Shown in pieces: positions 44,543-53,186 of a DNA stretch of 64,000 nt. The notes under the pieces are model-generated. The model had not been told where the DNA came from, made no database searches, and worked only from the letters and a program-made list of their open reading frames with translations. Source of the DNA: Paracoccus sediminis (GTDB taxonomy: Bacteria; Pseudomonadota; Alphaproteobacteria; Rhodobacterales; Rhodobacteraceae); the NCBI RefSeq assembly GCF_900188295.1, contig NZ_FZNM01000002.1, positions 1-64,000 on the forward strand, read 5' to 3'. The stretch's first letter is position 1. Each line of letters opens with the position of its first letter. Both the position numbers and the translations under genes were made by a program.

Positions 44543-46227
44543 TCGGCGGCGGCCCGTTCGGGGATCAGCAGTTCGATGGGGGGCAGATCCTCGCCGGTCA
44601 GGCGCGGGCGCAAGCCGGAATTGCGCAGCCGCCGCAGCATCCCGTCCAGCCCGGTCAGGTCGCGCATCGCGGGCAGCGCGGCGATCGGCGCGGAATGCGG
44701 GTCGATCTGCAACAGGAAGTCCTGAAGGATCGCCCGCGGGTTCAACAGGAATTCGCCCAGGTCGTGCTGGCTCAGCCGGGCGCGGACCCAGACGGAATTC
44801 AAGACATCCAGTTGCGCAAGCTCGATCCGCTGCAACTGCGCAAAGATCCGGCGCATGTCGTCGAAAGGCATCCCGGAATGCAGGATCGGCAGCTTCCAGG
44901 CGCCGGTGACGACCAGCATATGCGCGTTCGGATCGGTCGCCATGAACCAGTTCAGGGCTTGGTTGTCGCGCGGGCTGAACTGGAACGCCTGCATCCGGTC
45001 GGTGATGCGGATCAGGGATGTCAGGAATCCCTGCGGATCGTGGTCGCGGACCTGCGGATCGATGGAGATCGCCCCCGGCCCGGTCTGGGGCCGACCAGCG
45101 AATTCCACCAGCGCGGGATCCAGCAGATGTCCGTGGACCTGGCCCGTCAGGTGGCGGCCCAGCCACCCCTCGAACCCCGGAAAGATGTCGGTCAGCCCCT
45201 GGAGCACCGCGTAGGGGGCCGAGGTCTTGCCGTTCTCGGCGTCCTTTCGGGGAAACCGGCTTTGCATGTAAAGCCCCGGACGGCCCAGAACGCGGCGGCG
45301 CACGGTCTGGTTGATGATCCGCGAGATGCGCGCGGGCTGCGGCGGATCCACCTGCGGATGGCCCTGATCGGGCAGCGGAAACTGCGACAGCAGCCCCGAT
45401 GCACCGGGCCAGATCTTGCGGGCGACAAAACAGCGCGATTCGGCCAGAATCCCAGCATGGTCGTCATACAGGGAATAGGGCCGCCCGGTATGGTCGAACT
45501 TGGCCATGGTCAGCGACCAGCTTTCGATCCGGGTCGAATGGCGCCGCACCAGCGTCTGAAAATAGCTTTCGTCGGGGATCCAGGCGAATCGGAAAAAGCG
45601 GTCGAATTCGTCCCGGCGCGGATCGTCCAGGATCGCCCGCAGCGTCCGCGCGGTCAGGCACCACCATTGCGACCCCAGATGCGGCGACAGGCCCGCGGGC
45701 ATCCTTCGCCGGATGCCCCGCCTGCGCTGCCAGTCCACGAAGCGGTCGAACAGCCAGCGCCGCCTTTTCCAGTCGAACGGAAAGAACAGCGTGAAGCGTT
45801 CCTCGTTCAGCCCGCCCACGGTCCAGCCGACATCGTGGGTGCTGACGCTTTCGATGTGATCGCGGCCCGGATCGGCGGCCAGATAGGCGATCAGGTCGGA
45901 TATCGGCCGCAAGGGCAGGCACGCGCCCGAGGCCAGATAGACATGGGTGGTATCGGGAAAGCGGTCCAGCAGCAGGATGGCGGCATCCTGTGTCGCCCGG
46001 ACCAGGCTGAAGCGGCCCCAGGAACACCGGTGACGTGTGCTGAACACGATCCGGTCACAATTCCCCAGCGCCCGTTGAAACCCGGCCAGACGCGCGGCGC
46101 CGACCTTGGCATCCACATGGATCGCCACCTGCGCCCCGCCATCGGTCCAGATGCGCGCCAGCCGGGCCGCCATGTCCAGATCCCCATGGCACAGCAGCAC
46201 CACGCCCAGACGCACGGCCGGCGTCAT
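44539..46227 (-). CDS. GT14-like beta-1,6-N-acetylglucosaminyltransferase with C-terminal domain of unknown function
   Basis: Protein of 562 residues. The first 280 or so show the core-2/I-branching enzyme pattern: VVLLCHGDLDMAARLARIW, the acceptor/donor segment STRHRCSWGRFSLVRATQD, and HVYLASGACLPLRPISDL. The remaining part, from about residue 300 (PLYMQSRFP-like region onward), is a domain I associate with Rhodobacteraceae proteins of this type (possibly DUF5928), with a conserved-looking HMLVVTGAWKLPILHSGMPF. No membrane segment is evident. It overlaps both neighbours by four bases. Confidence 0.78.
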   Translation of the reverse strand: MTPAVRLGVVLLCHGDLDMAARLARIWTDGGAQVAIHVDAKVGAARLAGFQRALGNCDRIVFSTRHRCSWGRFSLVRATQDAAILLLDRFPDTTHVYLASGACLPLRPISDLIAYLAADPGRDHIESVSTHDVGWTVGGLNEERFTLFFPFDWKRRRWLFDRFVDWQRRRGIRRRMPAGLSPHLGSQWWCLTARTLRAILDDPRRDEFDRFFRFAWIPDESYFQTLVRRHSTRIESWSLTMAKFDHTGRPYSLYDDHAGILAESRCFVARKIWPGASGLLSQFPLPDQGHPQVDPPQPARISRIINQTVRRRVLGRPGLYMQSRFPRKDAENGKTSAPYAVLQGLTDIFPGFEGWLGRHLTGQVHGHLLDPALVEFAGRPQTGPGAISIDPQVRDHDPQGFLTSLIRITDRMQAFQFSPRDNQALNWFMATDPNAHMLVVTGAWKLPILHSGMPFDDMRRIFAQLQRIELAQLDVLNSVWVRARLSQHDLGEFLLNPRAILQDFLLQIDPHSAPIAALPAMRDLTGLDGMLRRLRNSGLRPRLTGEDLPPIELLIPERAAAE

Positions 46228-47252
46228 GCCCAGTTTCCGCGGGAAATCAGGCCCAAATCCTCCAACTGCCGCCAATCGCGGTATTCGCGCGATTCGCTGC
46301 ACCACAACTGATCGCCCCGATGCAGCCCCGCGTGATAGGCGCGGTATTCCTGGCTGCCCGCGTAATGCTGGCGCCGGTCCAGCTCCTCGGCGGATTTTGC
46401 CGCAAAGCTGGACAGGAACTTGGCGTGCAGCAGGCAGCCGGAAATCCGTTCGCCGCCATCCTCGTCATAAAGCAGGTTCAACCCGCGCGGCAGCAGCATG
46501 TGGGTGGAACTGACATAGGCATAGCGCATGGCCCACTTGACCAGCGGGATCTTGTTCAGGGCGGGGCCGGACAAGGGATCGCGCGCGAAGAAGACCCGCG
46601 TCCGCGGCCCGCCCTGGATCCACAGGTTGCCGAAATGGCTGTTCTTGCGGATCGAGTAGTTGGCCGGATCGAACCAGCGGGCGACCTGAAAGGGATCCTG
46701 CCCCTCGGGGCAGACCGCATCCTCGATGGGGCCTTTGGGATACATGTCCAGCAGCATGGCGGGAAAGGATCGGCGCCCGGTCGCCTCCAGCCAGCTGGTC
46801 AGCGCGCCCAGCGGGCGATGTTCCATATGCGGATAGACCAGGAACTCGTCGGGATCGACCGTCAGGCACCAATGGCCCCGCCCGTGGCGCAGCAGCAGCC
46901 AGTTCATCCAGTCCATGCCGAAACGCGCGCCCTTGTAGCTGGCATCCGTCCACCACAGCGACACATCGGCCTGGCCCCGCAGCCAGCTGGCGCTGCCGTC
47001 GCCGCTGGCATTGTCCACCATCAGGAAATGCCGCACGCCCATGGCCCGGTAATAGTCCAGGAAATAGGGCAGGCGGGACCGTTCGTTGCGCAGCGTGACG
47101 CAGCACAGGATGTCGTCGGGGCGGATCCGCCTTGTGCGGTCGGCAAGGGGATACAGCATCGTCCGGCTGCGGATCGCGCGTGCGATCAGGCCTTGGCGTT
47201 CCAGCCGCAGCCGCAGGCTTCCAAGGGACGGCCATGCGCCTAGCCTGCGCAT
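46224..47252 (-). CDS. Glycosyltransferase family 2 protein (first of two related copies)
   Basis: Cytosolic-looking glycosyltransferase of 342 residues. GT-A motifs: CCVTLRNERSRLPYFLDYY at the nucleotide site, MVDNASGDGS, and the metal-binding HWCLTVDPDEFLVYP. The later block RVFFARDPLSGPALNKIPLVKW and SSTHMLLPRGLNLLYD, with LLHAKFLSSF near the end, is shared nearly word for word with the gene at 47344, so the two are paralogues. Sugar and acceptor unknown. Start ending at 47252 gives MRRLGAWPSLGSLR. Confidence 0.88.
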   Translation of the reverse strand: MRRLGAWPSLGSLRLRLERQGLIARAIRSRTMLYPLADRTRRIRPDDILCCVTLRNERSRLPYFLDYYRAMGVRHFLMVDNASGDGSASWLRGQADVSLWWTDASYKGARFGMDWMNWLLLRHGRGHWCLTVDPDEFLVYPHMEHRPLGALTSWLEATGRRSFPAMLLDMYPKGPIEDAVCPEGQDPFQVARWFDPANYSIRKNSHFGNLWIQGGPRTRVFFARDPLSGPALNKIPLVKWAMRYAYVSSTHMLLPRGLNLLYDEDGGERISGCLLHAKFLSSFAAKSAEELDRRQHYAGSQEYRAYHAGLHRGDQLWCSESREYRDWRQLEDLGLISRGNWA

Positions 47253-47343
47253 CGGCCACCCCGTCCGTCGAAACCGTATCGCCCGTCTGCCATGATGCCT
47301 GATGCCGTGATTGCACGCATTTGGCAAAATCACATGCCATCAG

Positions 47344-48393
47344 TCAACCTTCGGATGACAACCAGTCCCCTGCCCCCATCAGCCCCAAATCCAGCATCTG
47401 GCGCCAGCCATGATACCGGACCGAACGGTCGTGCCACAGAACCGGGGCCTGGCCGATGGCCTCGTGATAGGCCGCATAGCCCGCCGGATCGATGAAATGC
47501 TGTGCGCGGTGCAGTTCCTCGACCGCGCGGGCGGGGCTGTCGGACAGGAACTTGCCGTGCAGCAGGATACCGGACAGGCGCGGATCGCCGGGGCCGTCGT
47601 ATTGGTCGTTCAGCCGGGGCGGCAGCAGCGAATGGGTGGAATTGACATAAGCGTATCGCCGGTTCCAGCGCACCAGGGGCAGCTTGTTCAGCGTCGGCCC
47701 GCGTTCGGGATCGTCCGCGAAGAATACGCGTTCGCGCACGCCGCCGTGCAGGATTCGGTTGCGCCTGGGCGGCACGGCCCGGCAGCGATAGGGACCGGCA
47801 TCGAACCAGGAAAGCCGGTCGCTTAGCACGGCGCCCGGCGGCGCGTCGGTCTGGCCCAAGGGGCCGCGCGGATACAGATCCAGCATCATCGCCCCCATGG
47901 CCGGGCGCCGGGCGGCATCCAGATGCGCGGTCAACCGGGAGAGGGGGCGGCGGTTCCAGTCGGGATAGACCAGCAGTTCGTCGGCGTCGACGGTCACGCA
48001 CCAATGGCCATGGCCATGGCGGAACAGCAGCGCCCCCAGCCAGTCCATCCCGAACCGCGCCTTGCGATAGCTGCCGCGCGCCCGCCACACGGATACGTCC
48101 GGCTGACCACGCAGCATATCGTCGGTCCCGTCGGTGCTGGCGTTGTCCACAATCAGAAAGGCTGTCACCCCCAACTGGCGGTAATGGTCCAGGAACTGCG
48201 GCAGGCGCAGCATCTCGTTGCGGACGGTGGCAAAGCACAGGATGTCGCCCGTCCGTATCGCCGCCGTGCGGTCGGACAGAGGCGTCAGGTCGCGGTCGGC
48301 GCGCAGGCAACGCCACAGGATCCTTCGCCGCTTCCAGCGCAGGCGCCAGGCCGACCAGATCCGCCTTGGGGTTGTCGGCCGGCCGCCCGTCAC
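47344..48393 (-). CDS. Glycosyltransferase family 2 protein (second related copy)
   Basis: Paralogue (349 residues) of the gene at 46224: same order of ILCFATVRNEMLRLPQFLDHY, IVDNASTDGTDD, HWCVTVDADELLVYP (metal site), RVFFADDPERGPTLNKLPLVRW, NSTHSLLPPRLND and LLHGKFLSDS. The pair probably adds sugars to neighbouring positions of one glycan. The GTG start at 48393 overlaps the galE stop (GTGA). A 91-bp gap separates it from the next copy. Confidence 0.88.
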   Translation of the reverse strand: MTGGRPTTPRRIWSAWRLRWKRRRILWRCLRADRDLTPLSDRTAAIRTGDILCFATVRNEMLRLPQFLDHYRQLGVTAFLIVDNASTDGTDDMLRGQPDVSVWRARGSYRKARFGMDWLGALLFRHGHGHWCVTVDADELLVYPDWNRRPLSRLTAHLDAARRPAMGAMMLDLYPRGPLGQTDAPPGAVLSDRLSWFDAGPYRCRAVPPRRNRILHGGVRERVFFADDPERGPTLNKLPLVRWNRRYAYVNSTHSLLPPRLNDQYDGPGDPRLSGILLHGKFLSDSPARAVEELHRAQHFIDPAGYAAYHEAIGQAPVLWHDRSVRYHGWRQMLDLGLMGAGDWLSSEG

Positions 48394-49376
48394 GCCTGAT
48401 AGGCGCCGTTCTGGTGCCAGCGCCACGCATCCCCGATCATCTGCTTCATGGTGGACCGTCCAGGCTGCCAGCCCAGTTCCGCCTTGGCGCGGGTGCTGCC
48501 GCAGACCAGCTTGACCGCATCGCCGCCCCGGCGTGGTCCGTCCTGCATCGGGACCGGGCGGTTGGTGACGTGGCGGGTTGCATCCACGACCTCTCGGACG
48601 GAAAAGCCGCTGCCGGTGCCCAGGCAGAAGACCCGGCTGCCCTTGCCCGCGCGCAGCCATTCAAGGCCCTTCACATGGGCATCGACCAGATCCATGACAT
48701 GGACGTAATCGCGGATGCAGGTGCCGTCCTGGGTCGGATAGTCCGTGCCGTGCACGGTCAGCGCCGCGCGCTTGCCGTCCACCGCATCCAGGATCAGCGG
48801 GATCAGATGGGTTTCAGGACGGTGATGTTCGCCCACCTCTCCGTCCGGATCCGCGCCCGCGACGTTGAAATAGCGAAAGATCACCGAGCGAAGCCCGTGG
48901 GACGCGCCAAAATCGGCCAGCATGTCCTCGATCGCGCGCTTGCTGGCGCCATAGGCGTTCAGCGGCGCCTGCGGGGTGTCCTCGTCCAACACGTCGCCGT
49001 CGCGATCGCCATAGGTGGCGCAGGTCGAGCTGAAGACGACATCCAGGCAGCCCGCGCCGATCGCGGCCTCGATCAGGTTCAGCGATCCGCCGACATTGTT
49101 GCGCCAGTACCGGCCGGGTTCGGCCATTGCCTCGCCCACCTGGCTCAGCGCGGCGAAATGCAGGACGGCCGCCGGCCGATGTTCGGCAAAGGCCGCATCC
49201 ACGGCGGCCCGGTCCAGCAGGTCGGCCTGCACGAAGGGGCCGAATTTCACCGCATCGCGCCAGCCGGTCGAAAGGTTGTCCAGCGTCACCGGGACATAGC
49301 CCGCCGCCGCCAAGGCCTTGCAGGCGTGCGAGCCGATATAGCCCGCACCCCCGGTCACCAGAACCGTGTGCGACAT
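48390..49376 (-). CDS. galE: UDP-glucose 4-epimerase
   Basis: Extended SDR enzyme of 328 residues interconverting UDP-glucose and UDP-galactose. NAD-binding VLVTGGAGYIGSHACKAL, Ser/Thr site VFSSTCATYGD, catalytic Tyr-Lys in NAYGASKRAIED, and RYFNVAGADPDGEVGEHH are all present. It starts 4 bp after galU, so substrate supply (UDP-glucose) and epimerisation are co-expressed, feeding the downstream glycosyltransferases. Confidence 0.95.
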   Translation of the reverse strand: MSHTVLVTGGAGYIGSHACKALAAAGYVPVTLDNLSTGWRDAVKFGPFVQADLLDRAAVDAAFAEHRPAAVLHFAALSQVGEAMAEPGRYWRNNVGGSLNLIEAAIGAGCLDVVFSSTCATYGDRDGDVLDEDTPQAPLNAYGASKRAIEDMLADFGASHGLRSVIFRYFNVAGADPDGEVGEHHRPETHLIPLILDAVDGKRAALTVHGTDYPTQDGTCIRDYVHVMDLVDAHVKGLEWLRAGKGSRVFCLGTGSGFSVREVVDATRHVTNRPVPMQDGPRRGGDAVKLVCGSTRAKAELGWQPGRSTMKQMIGDAWRWHQNGAYQA

Positions 49377-49380
49377 GCTT

Positions 49381-50277
49381 TTATTCGGCCGCCCGCCGCA
49401 TGGACATGACGTCATGGAGGTATTCGGCGAATTCTTCCTTCAGTTCGTCCCGGTCCAGGCCAAAGGCCACGGTCGCCTGAAGGAAGCCCGCCTTCGACCC
49501 GCAATCGAAACGCTGACCACGGAAGCGCAGGCCGTACACGTCACGTCCGGCGGCGATGTCGTCGGCGATGGCGTCGGTCAGCTGGATTTCCCCGCCCGAT
49601 CCCGCCTTCAGCTTGTTCAGGTTCTGCATCACGGTCGGCGCCAGGATATAGCGGCCGATCACCGCCAGGTTCGACGGCGCGGTGCCCAAGGGCGGTTTTT
49701 CGACCATGCCGCGGGCCCGGACAATGGCGCCCATGTCCTCGGCCACGTCCAGCACGCCATAGGCCTGGGCCTTTTCGGGCGCGACCTCCATGGTGGCGAC
49801 CATGCTGCCGCCGGTTTCGCCATAAGCCTCGATCATCTGTTGCAGGCACGGGGGATCGCCCATGATGACATCGTCGGTCAGAACCACCGCAAAGGGCTCG
49901 TCGTCGGCCACCAGACGGCGCGCGCACCAGACCGCGTGGCCCAGGCCCAGGGCCTTGTGCTGGCGGATATAGGCGATGGCGCCGGATTCCATGTTGGTGG
50001 TGCGCAGCGTTTCCAGAAGCTCGGTCTTGCCCGATTTCCTGAGGCTGCTTTCCAGTTCGTGGGCATGGTCGAAGTAATCTTCCAGCGCACCCTTGCCGCG
50101 CGAGGTCACGAAGATGAATTCGGTGATGCCCGCGGCCCGCGCCTCGTCGATCGCATACTGGATCAGCGGGCGGTCCACCAGGGTCATGATTTCTTTCGGA
50201 ATGCTTTTCGTGGCGGGAAGAAACCGCGTTCCCAGACCCGCTACGGGGAAGATGGCCTTGGTTACCTTGCGAGTCAT
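49381..50277 (-). CDS. galU: UTP-glucose-1-phosphate uridylyltransferase
   Basis: Makes UDP-glucose from UTP and glucose-1-phosphate. The 298-residue product has the nucleotidyltransferase signature FPVAGLGTRFLPATKSIPKE, the substrate lysine region around PLIQYAIDEA, LTDDVIMGDPP, and VEKPPLGTAPSNLAVIGRYIL. It opens the galU-galE-GT2-GT2-GT14-sulfotransferase run. The 192 bp upstream (50278-50469) has no gene and should hold its promoter, though I could not identify one. Confidence 0.95.
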   Translation of the reverse strand: MTRKVTKAIFPVAGLGTRFLPATKSIPKEIMTLVDRPLIQYAIDEARAAGITEFIFVTSRGKGALEDYFDHAHELESSLRKSGKTELLETLRTTNMESGAIAYIRQHKALGLGHAVWCARRLVADDEPFAVVLTDDVIMGDPPCLQQMIEAYGETGGSMVATMEVAPEKAQAYGVLDVAEDMGAIVRARGMVEKPPLGTAPSNLAVIGRYILAPTVMQNLNKLKAGSGGEIQLTDAIADDIAAGRDVYGLRFRGQRFDCGSKAGFLQATVAFGLDRDELKEEFAEYLHDVMSMRRAAE

Positions 50278-50469
50278 TATGGTGACACCTTATGTTCGAT
50301 CATGCGCGGCAGCCTTGCAGCTGGGGCGCGGGCTAACGCCAGATCACCCGGAATGGCCGCATCCTTCAAGCGCGATCATAACGGCGTCGGCAGCTTGGCG
50401 CCAATGCAATCGCAGAAAACCATGTCTGATTTTCAGCAAATGCGGCAGAGCGCCGCCCCGATGGCGGTT

Positions 50470-51270
50470 TCAATCCAGATTCATCGCCGACATCATGGCC
50501 TCCAGGCGGGGAACATCCTCGGGATTGTTCAGTTCCCAGAACTGCCGCCCGCGCGATTCGACCGTGACGCACAGGATGCGGCGGCCCCGTTCCAGAAACC
50601 GCAACTGCTCCAACCCTTCCAGCCGTTCCAGCGGCCCTTCGTCCCAGGTCGCGTATTCGGCCAGCGCCGCGGGTCGATAGGCATAGACGCCGACGTGGTG
50701 GAAGACCGGGCTGGGATCGTCCTCGCCAAAGTCCCCGGCGGCGAAGGGTATGACCTCCTTGGAGAAATACAGCGCCTGCGCATCATGGCCAAAGACCGCC
50801 GTCGTGCCGCCCACGCGGCCCGCATGGCGGTCGGCGATCAGATCGGCGCGCATCCTGCCAGTGCAGCGCAACACCGGGGTCGCCACATCCGCCGACGGGT
50901 CGGCGCGAAGGCCCGCCACCAGATCCTCGACGAACCAGGCGGGGGTCAGGGGGGCGTCGCCTTGCAGGTTGACGACGATGTCGGGCGCGATCCCCAGGTT
51001 GGCCACGGCCTCGGCGCAGCGTTCGGTGCCGTTGCGGCAGGTGGTGGCGGTCATCACGACCTCGGCCCCGAACCCCTCCGCATGATCGCGGATCCGGTTG
51101 TCGTCGGTGGCGACCACCACCCGGTCCGCGCCGGTCACCGCCATCGCCGCATCCCAGCTGCGCCGGATCAGGCTGCGCGGCTGGCCGGATGCGCCGCGCA
51201 GGTCGACCAGCGGCTTGCCGGGATAGCGGGTCGAGGCATGGCGCGCCGGAATGACGATCAGCACCGACAT
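50470..51270 (-). CDS. kdsB: 3-deoxy-manno-octulosonate cytidylyltransferase-like protein (KdsB/KpsU)
   Basis: CMP-sugar synthetase of 266 residues: IPARHASTRYPGKPLVDL, VVATDDNRIRDHA, TCRNGTERCAEA, NLQGDAPLTP and ALYFSKEVIPFA follow the KdsB pattern. Two differences stand out: the usual QGDEP motif is QGDAP, and there is an insertion around CTGRMRADLIADRHAGRVGG. It may activate Kdo for capsule or LPS, or a related keto-sugar. It begins one base before the cysQ stop, so the genes are co-transcribed. Confidence 0.82.
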   Translation of the reverse strand: MSVLIVIPARHASTRYPGKPLVDLRGASGQPRSLIRRSWDAAMAVTGADRVVVATDDNRIRDHAEGFGAEVVMTATTCRNGTERCAEAVANLGIAPDIVVNLQGDAPLTPAWFVEDLVAGLRADPSADVATPVLRCTGRMRADLIADRHAGRVGGTTAVFGHDAQALYFSKEVIPFAAGDFGEDDPSPVFHHVGVYAYRPAALAEYATWDEGPLERLEGLEQLRFLERGRRILCVTVESRGRQFWELNNPEDVPRLEAMMSAMNLD

Positions 51271-51271
51271 G

Positions 51272-52069
51272 TCAGGCCCGGACCAGCAGAACGCCCGGCG
51301 CATAGGCGATGAAAAAGGGATTTTCGAATCCCGGCTTGCCATAGGTCAGGGCCGTGTGGTCGTCGAACCGCACCACCTCGCCTCCGGCGCCGCGCAGGAC
51401 GGCATCGCCTGCCGCCGTGTCCCATTCCATCGTCCGGCCCAGGCGCGGATACAGGTCCGCCTCCCCCGTCGCGACCAGGCAGAACTTCAGCGACGACCCG
51501 GCACTGGTCATGTCGCGCACGGCGTACTGGTCGATATAGGCATCGGTCGCGGCGTCGCGGTGCGATTTCGACGCGACCACCATCAGCCCGCGATTGTCGG
51601 GGGTGGCGTTGACGCCAATGGGCGTGACCTGGCCCGGCGTGTCGCCGAACGGGCCATGTTCCTCGACCGAGCGGCCGTCGCCGGTGGTATAGAACAGCCG
51701 GCCCTTGGCGGGGGCATAGACGACGCCGCGCACCGGTACGCCGTTTTCGACATACGCGATGTTGACGGTGAAATCGCCCCGCCGCTGCACGAATTCCTTT
51801 GTGCCGTCCAGCGGATCGACGATCAGAAAGGTCCGCGCGGTCTGGACATGGCTTGCGGCCTGTTCCTCGGTGACAAGAGGGACGTCGGGAAAGGCCGCGC
51901 GCAGGCCTTCGGCGATCAGCGCATCGGCGGCCTCGTCGGCGGCGGTGACGGGCGAATCGTCGGACTTGGCGCGGATCTCGAAATCCTCGGATTCGTAGAT
52001 GTCCATGATGCGTGCCCCGGCCTGCAACGCCAGACGCCGCATCTCCGGGATCAGTCGTTCAAATTGCAT
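51272..52069 (-). CDS. cysQ: 3'(2'),5'-bisphosphate nucleotidase CysQ
   Basis: Inositol-monophosphatase-fold enzyme of 265 residues that hydrolyses PAP (3'-phosphoadenosine 5'-phosphate), the by-product of sulfotransferases and PAPS reductase. Metal motifs: Glu in VTEEQAA, LIVDPLDGTKEFVQRRGDF, and WDTAAGDAVLRGAGG. ATG ending at 52069 follows AAGGA. Its position in a polysaccharide locus with a sulfotransferase-like gene is noteworthy. It diverges from the ABC permease. Confidence 0.93.
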   Translation of the reverse strand: MQFERLIPEMRRLALQAGARIMDIYESEDFEIRAKSDDSPVTAADEAADALIAEGLRAAFPDVPLVTEEQAASHVQTARTFLIVDPLDGTKEFVQRRGDFTVNIAYVENGVPVRGVVYAPAKGRLFYTTGDGRSVEEHGPFGDTPGQVTPIGVNATPDNRGLMVVASKSHRDAATDAYIDQYAVRDMTSAGSSLKFCLVATGEADLYPRLGRTMEWDTAAGDAVLRGAGGEVVRFDDHTALTYGKPGFENPFFIAYAPGVLLVRA

Positions 52070-52198
52070 CCAGTTTCCTTCCACCATGGCCTATCCGGCG
52101 CAGCCCTGACGATTGTGACAACAGCCCGATCCCCTTATGATCGGGGGCGAGGGCTTGGGCAAGCGCCCGCGGGCGGACAATCGGGGCGGGCACGGACT

Positions 52199-53020
52199 TT
52201 GTTCAACGGGCGCAGGAACAGGACCATCCTTCAGGCGGCGGGAACCACGGTCGGCCTGATCTATCACCAGACCGTCTACAACCTGCGCAACGATCATCGC
52301 AATGCGGTCGTCGGCCTTTTGCTGACCGTTCTGCAATCGGCGATCTTCCTGATGGCGTTCCTGCTGATCTATCTGATAATGGGGGTGCGCAATTCGCCGA
52401 TCCGGGGCGATTTCACGCTGTACCTGCTGTCAGGCATCTTCATGTTCATGGTCCATGTCCAGGCGTCGGGCGCGGTGGCGGGCAGCCATTCGGTGACGGG
52501 GGGCCTGGTCAAGCACGAACCGCTCAGCCCGGCGATCCTGATCGTCTCCGCGGCCCTGGCGGTGCTCTATCGCCAGACGATCAGCTGCATCGCGATCCTG
52601 TGGCTGTATCATGTGCTGATCGCGCCGATCCAGGTGGAATACTGGCCCGGCTGCCTGGCCATGTATCTGCTGTCGTGGTTTTCCGGGGCCTGCATCGGGC
52701 TGGTGTTTCTGGGCATCAGGCCGTGGTCGCCGCGCGTGTCCAAGCTGGTGACGACGGCGTTCCAGCGCATCAACATGTTCGCATCGGGCAAGATGTTCGT
52801 GGCCAACGTCCTGCCCAATGCGCTGATGCCCTGGTTCGTCTGGAACCCGCTGTTCCACATCATCGACCAGCAGCGCGGCTTTCTGTTCATCAACTATTCG
52901 CCGCTGAAGACCGACCCGCTGTATGCGCTGTGGTTTTCGCTGGCGGCCATGATGATCGGCCTTCTAATCAACTTCACCACGCGCAAATACGAATCCCTCA
53001 GTTGGAGCGCGGCGGACTGA
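52199..53020 (+). CDS. ABC-2 type permease, capsular polysaccharide export family (KpsM-like)
   Basis: Membrane protein of about 273 residues with six helices, similar to KpsM-type permeases (GDFTLYLLSGIFMFMVHVQAS, KHEPLSPAILI, PLFHIIDQQRGFLFINYSPL). The frame has no ATG or GTG near the expected N terminus; TTG at 52199 (giving MFNGRRNRTILQAAG) is the best start, without a clear Shine-Dalgarno. The matching ATPase (KpsT), KpsE/D and wza-type genes are not in the window, so the transporter is incomplete here. Confidence 0.82.
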   Translation: MFNGRRNRTILQAAGTTVGLIYHQTVYNLRNDHRNAVVGLLLTVLQSAIFLMAFLLIYLIMGVRNSPIRGDFTLYLLSGIFMFMVHVQASGAVAGSHSVTGGLVKHEPLSPAILIVSAALAVLYRQTISCIAILWLYHVLIAPIQVEYWPGCLAMYLLSWFSGACIGLVFLGIRPWSPRVSKLVTTAFQRINMFASGKMFVANVLPNALMPWFVWNPLFHIIDQQRGFLFINYSPLKTDPLYALWFSLAAMMIGLLINFTTRKYESLSWSAAD

Positions 53021-53047
53021 ACGCCCGAAAATTGCCCGCATCCGGCG

Positions 53048-53076
53048 CTTGCGGGGCCTGAAACCATCCCTATATA
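53048..53076 (+). promoter_or_regulatory. RpoH (sigma-32) type promoter of dnaK
   Basis: CTTG (53048-53051) and CTATAT (53070-53075) are separated by 18 nt, fitting the alphaproteobacterial RpoH pattern. The predicted leader of about 105 nt contains a hairpin GTCCGGC-CC-GCCGGAC followed downstream by a run of seven T, which could be a terminator for the upstream permease or a leader structure. Confidence 0.7.
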
Positions 53077-53186
53077 CACCCCCGAAGCGTCCGGCCCGCC
53101 GGACCTGACACCGTTTTTTTGGGATCGGGCCTCGGGGGCCGTAACGGACCCGAAGTCCAGACAATCGCCGCAAGAAGGAAACATCC

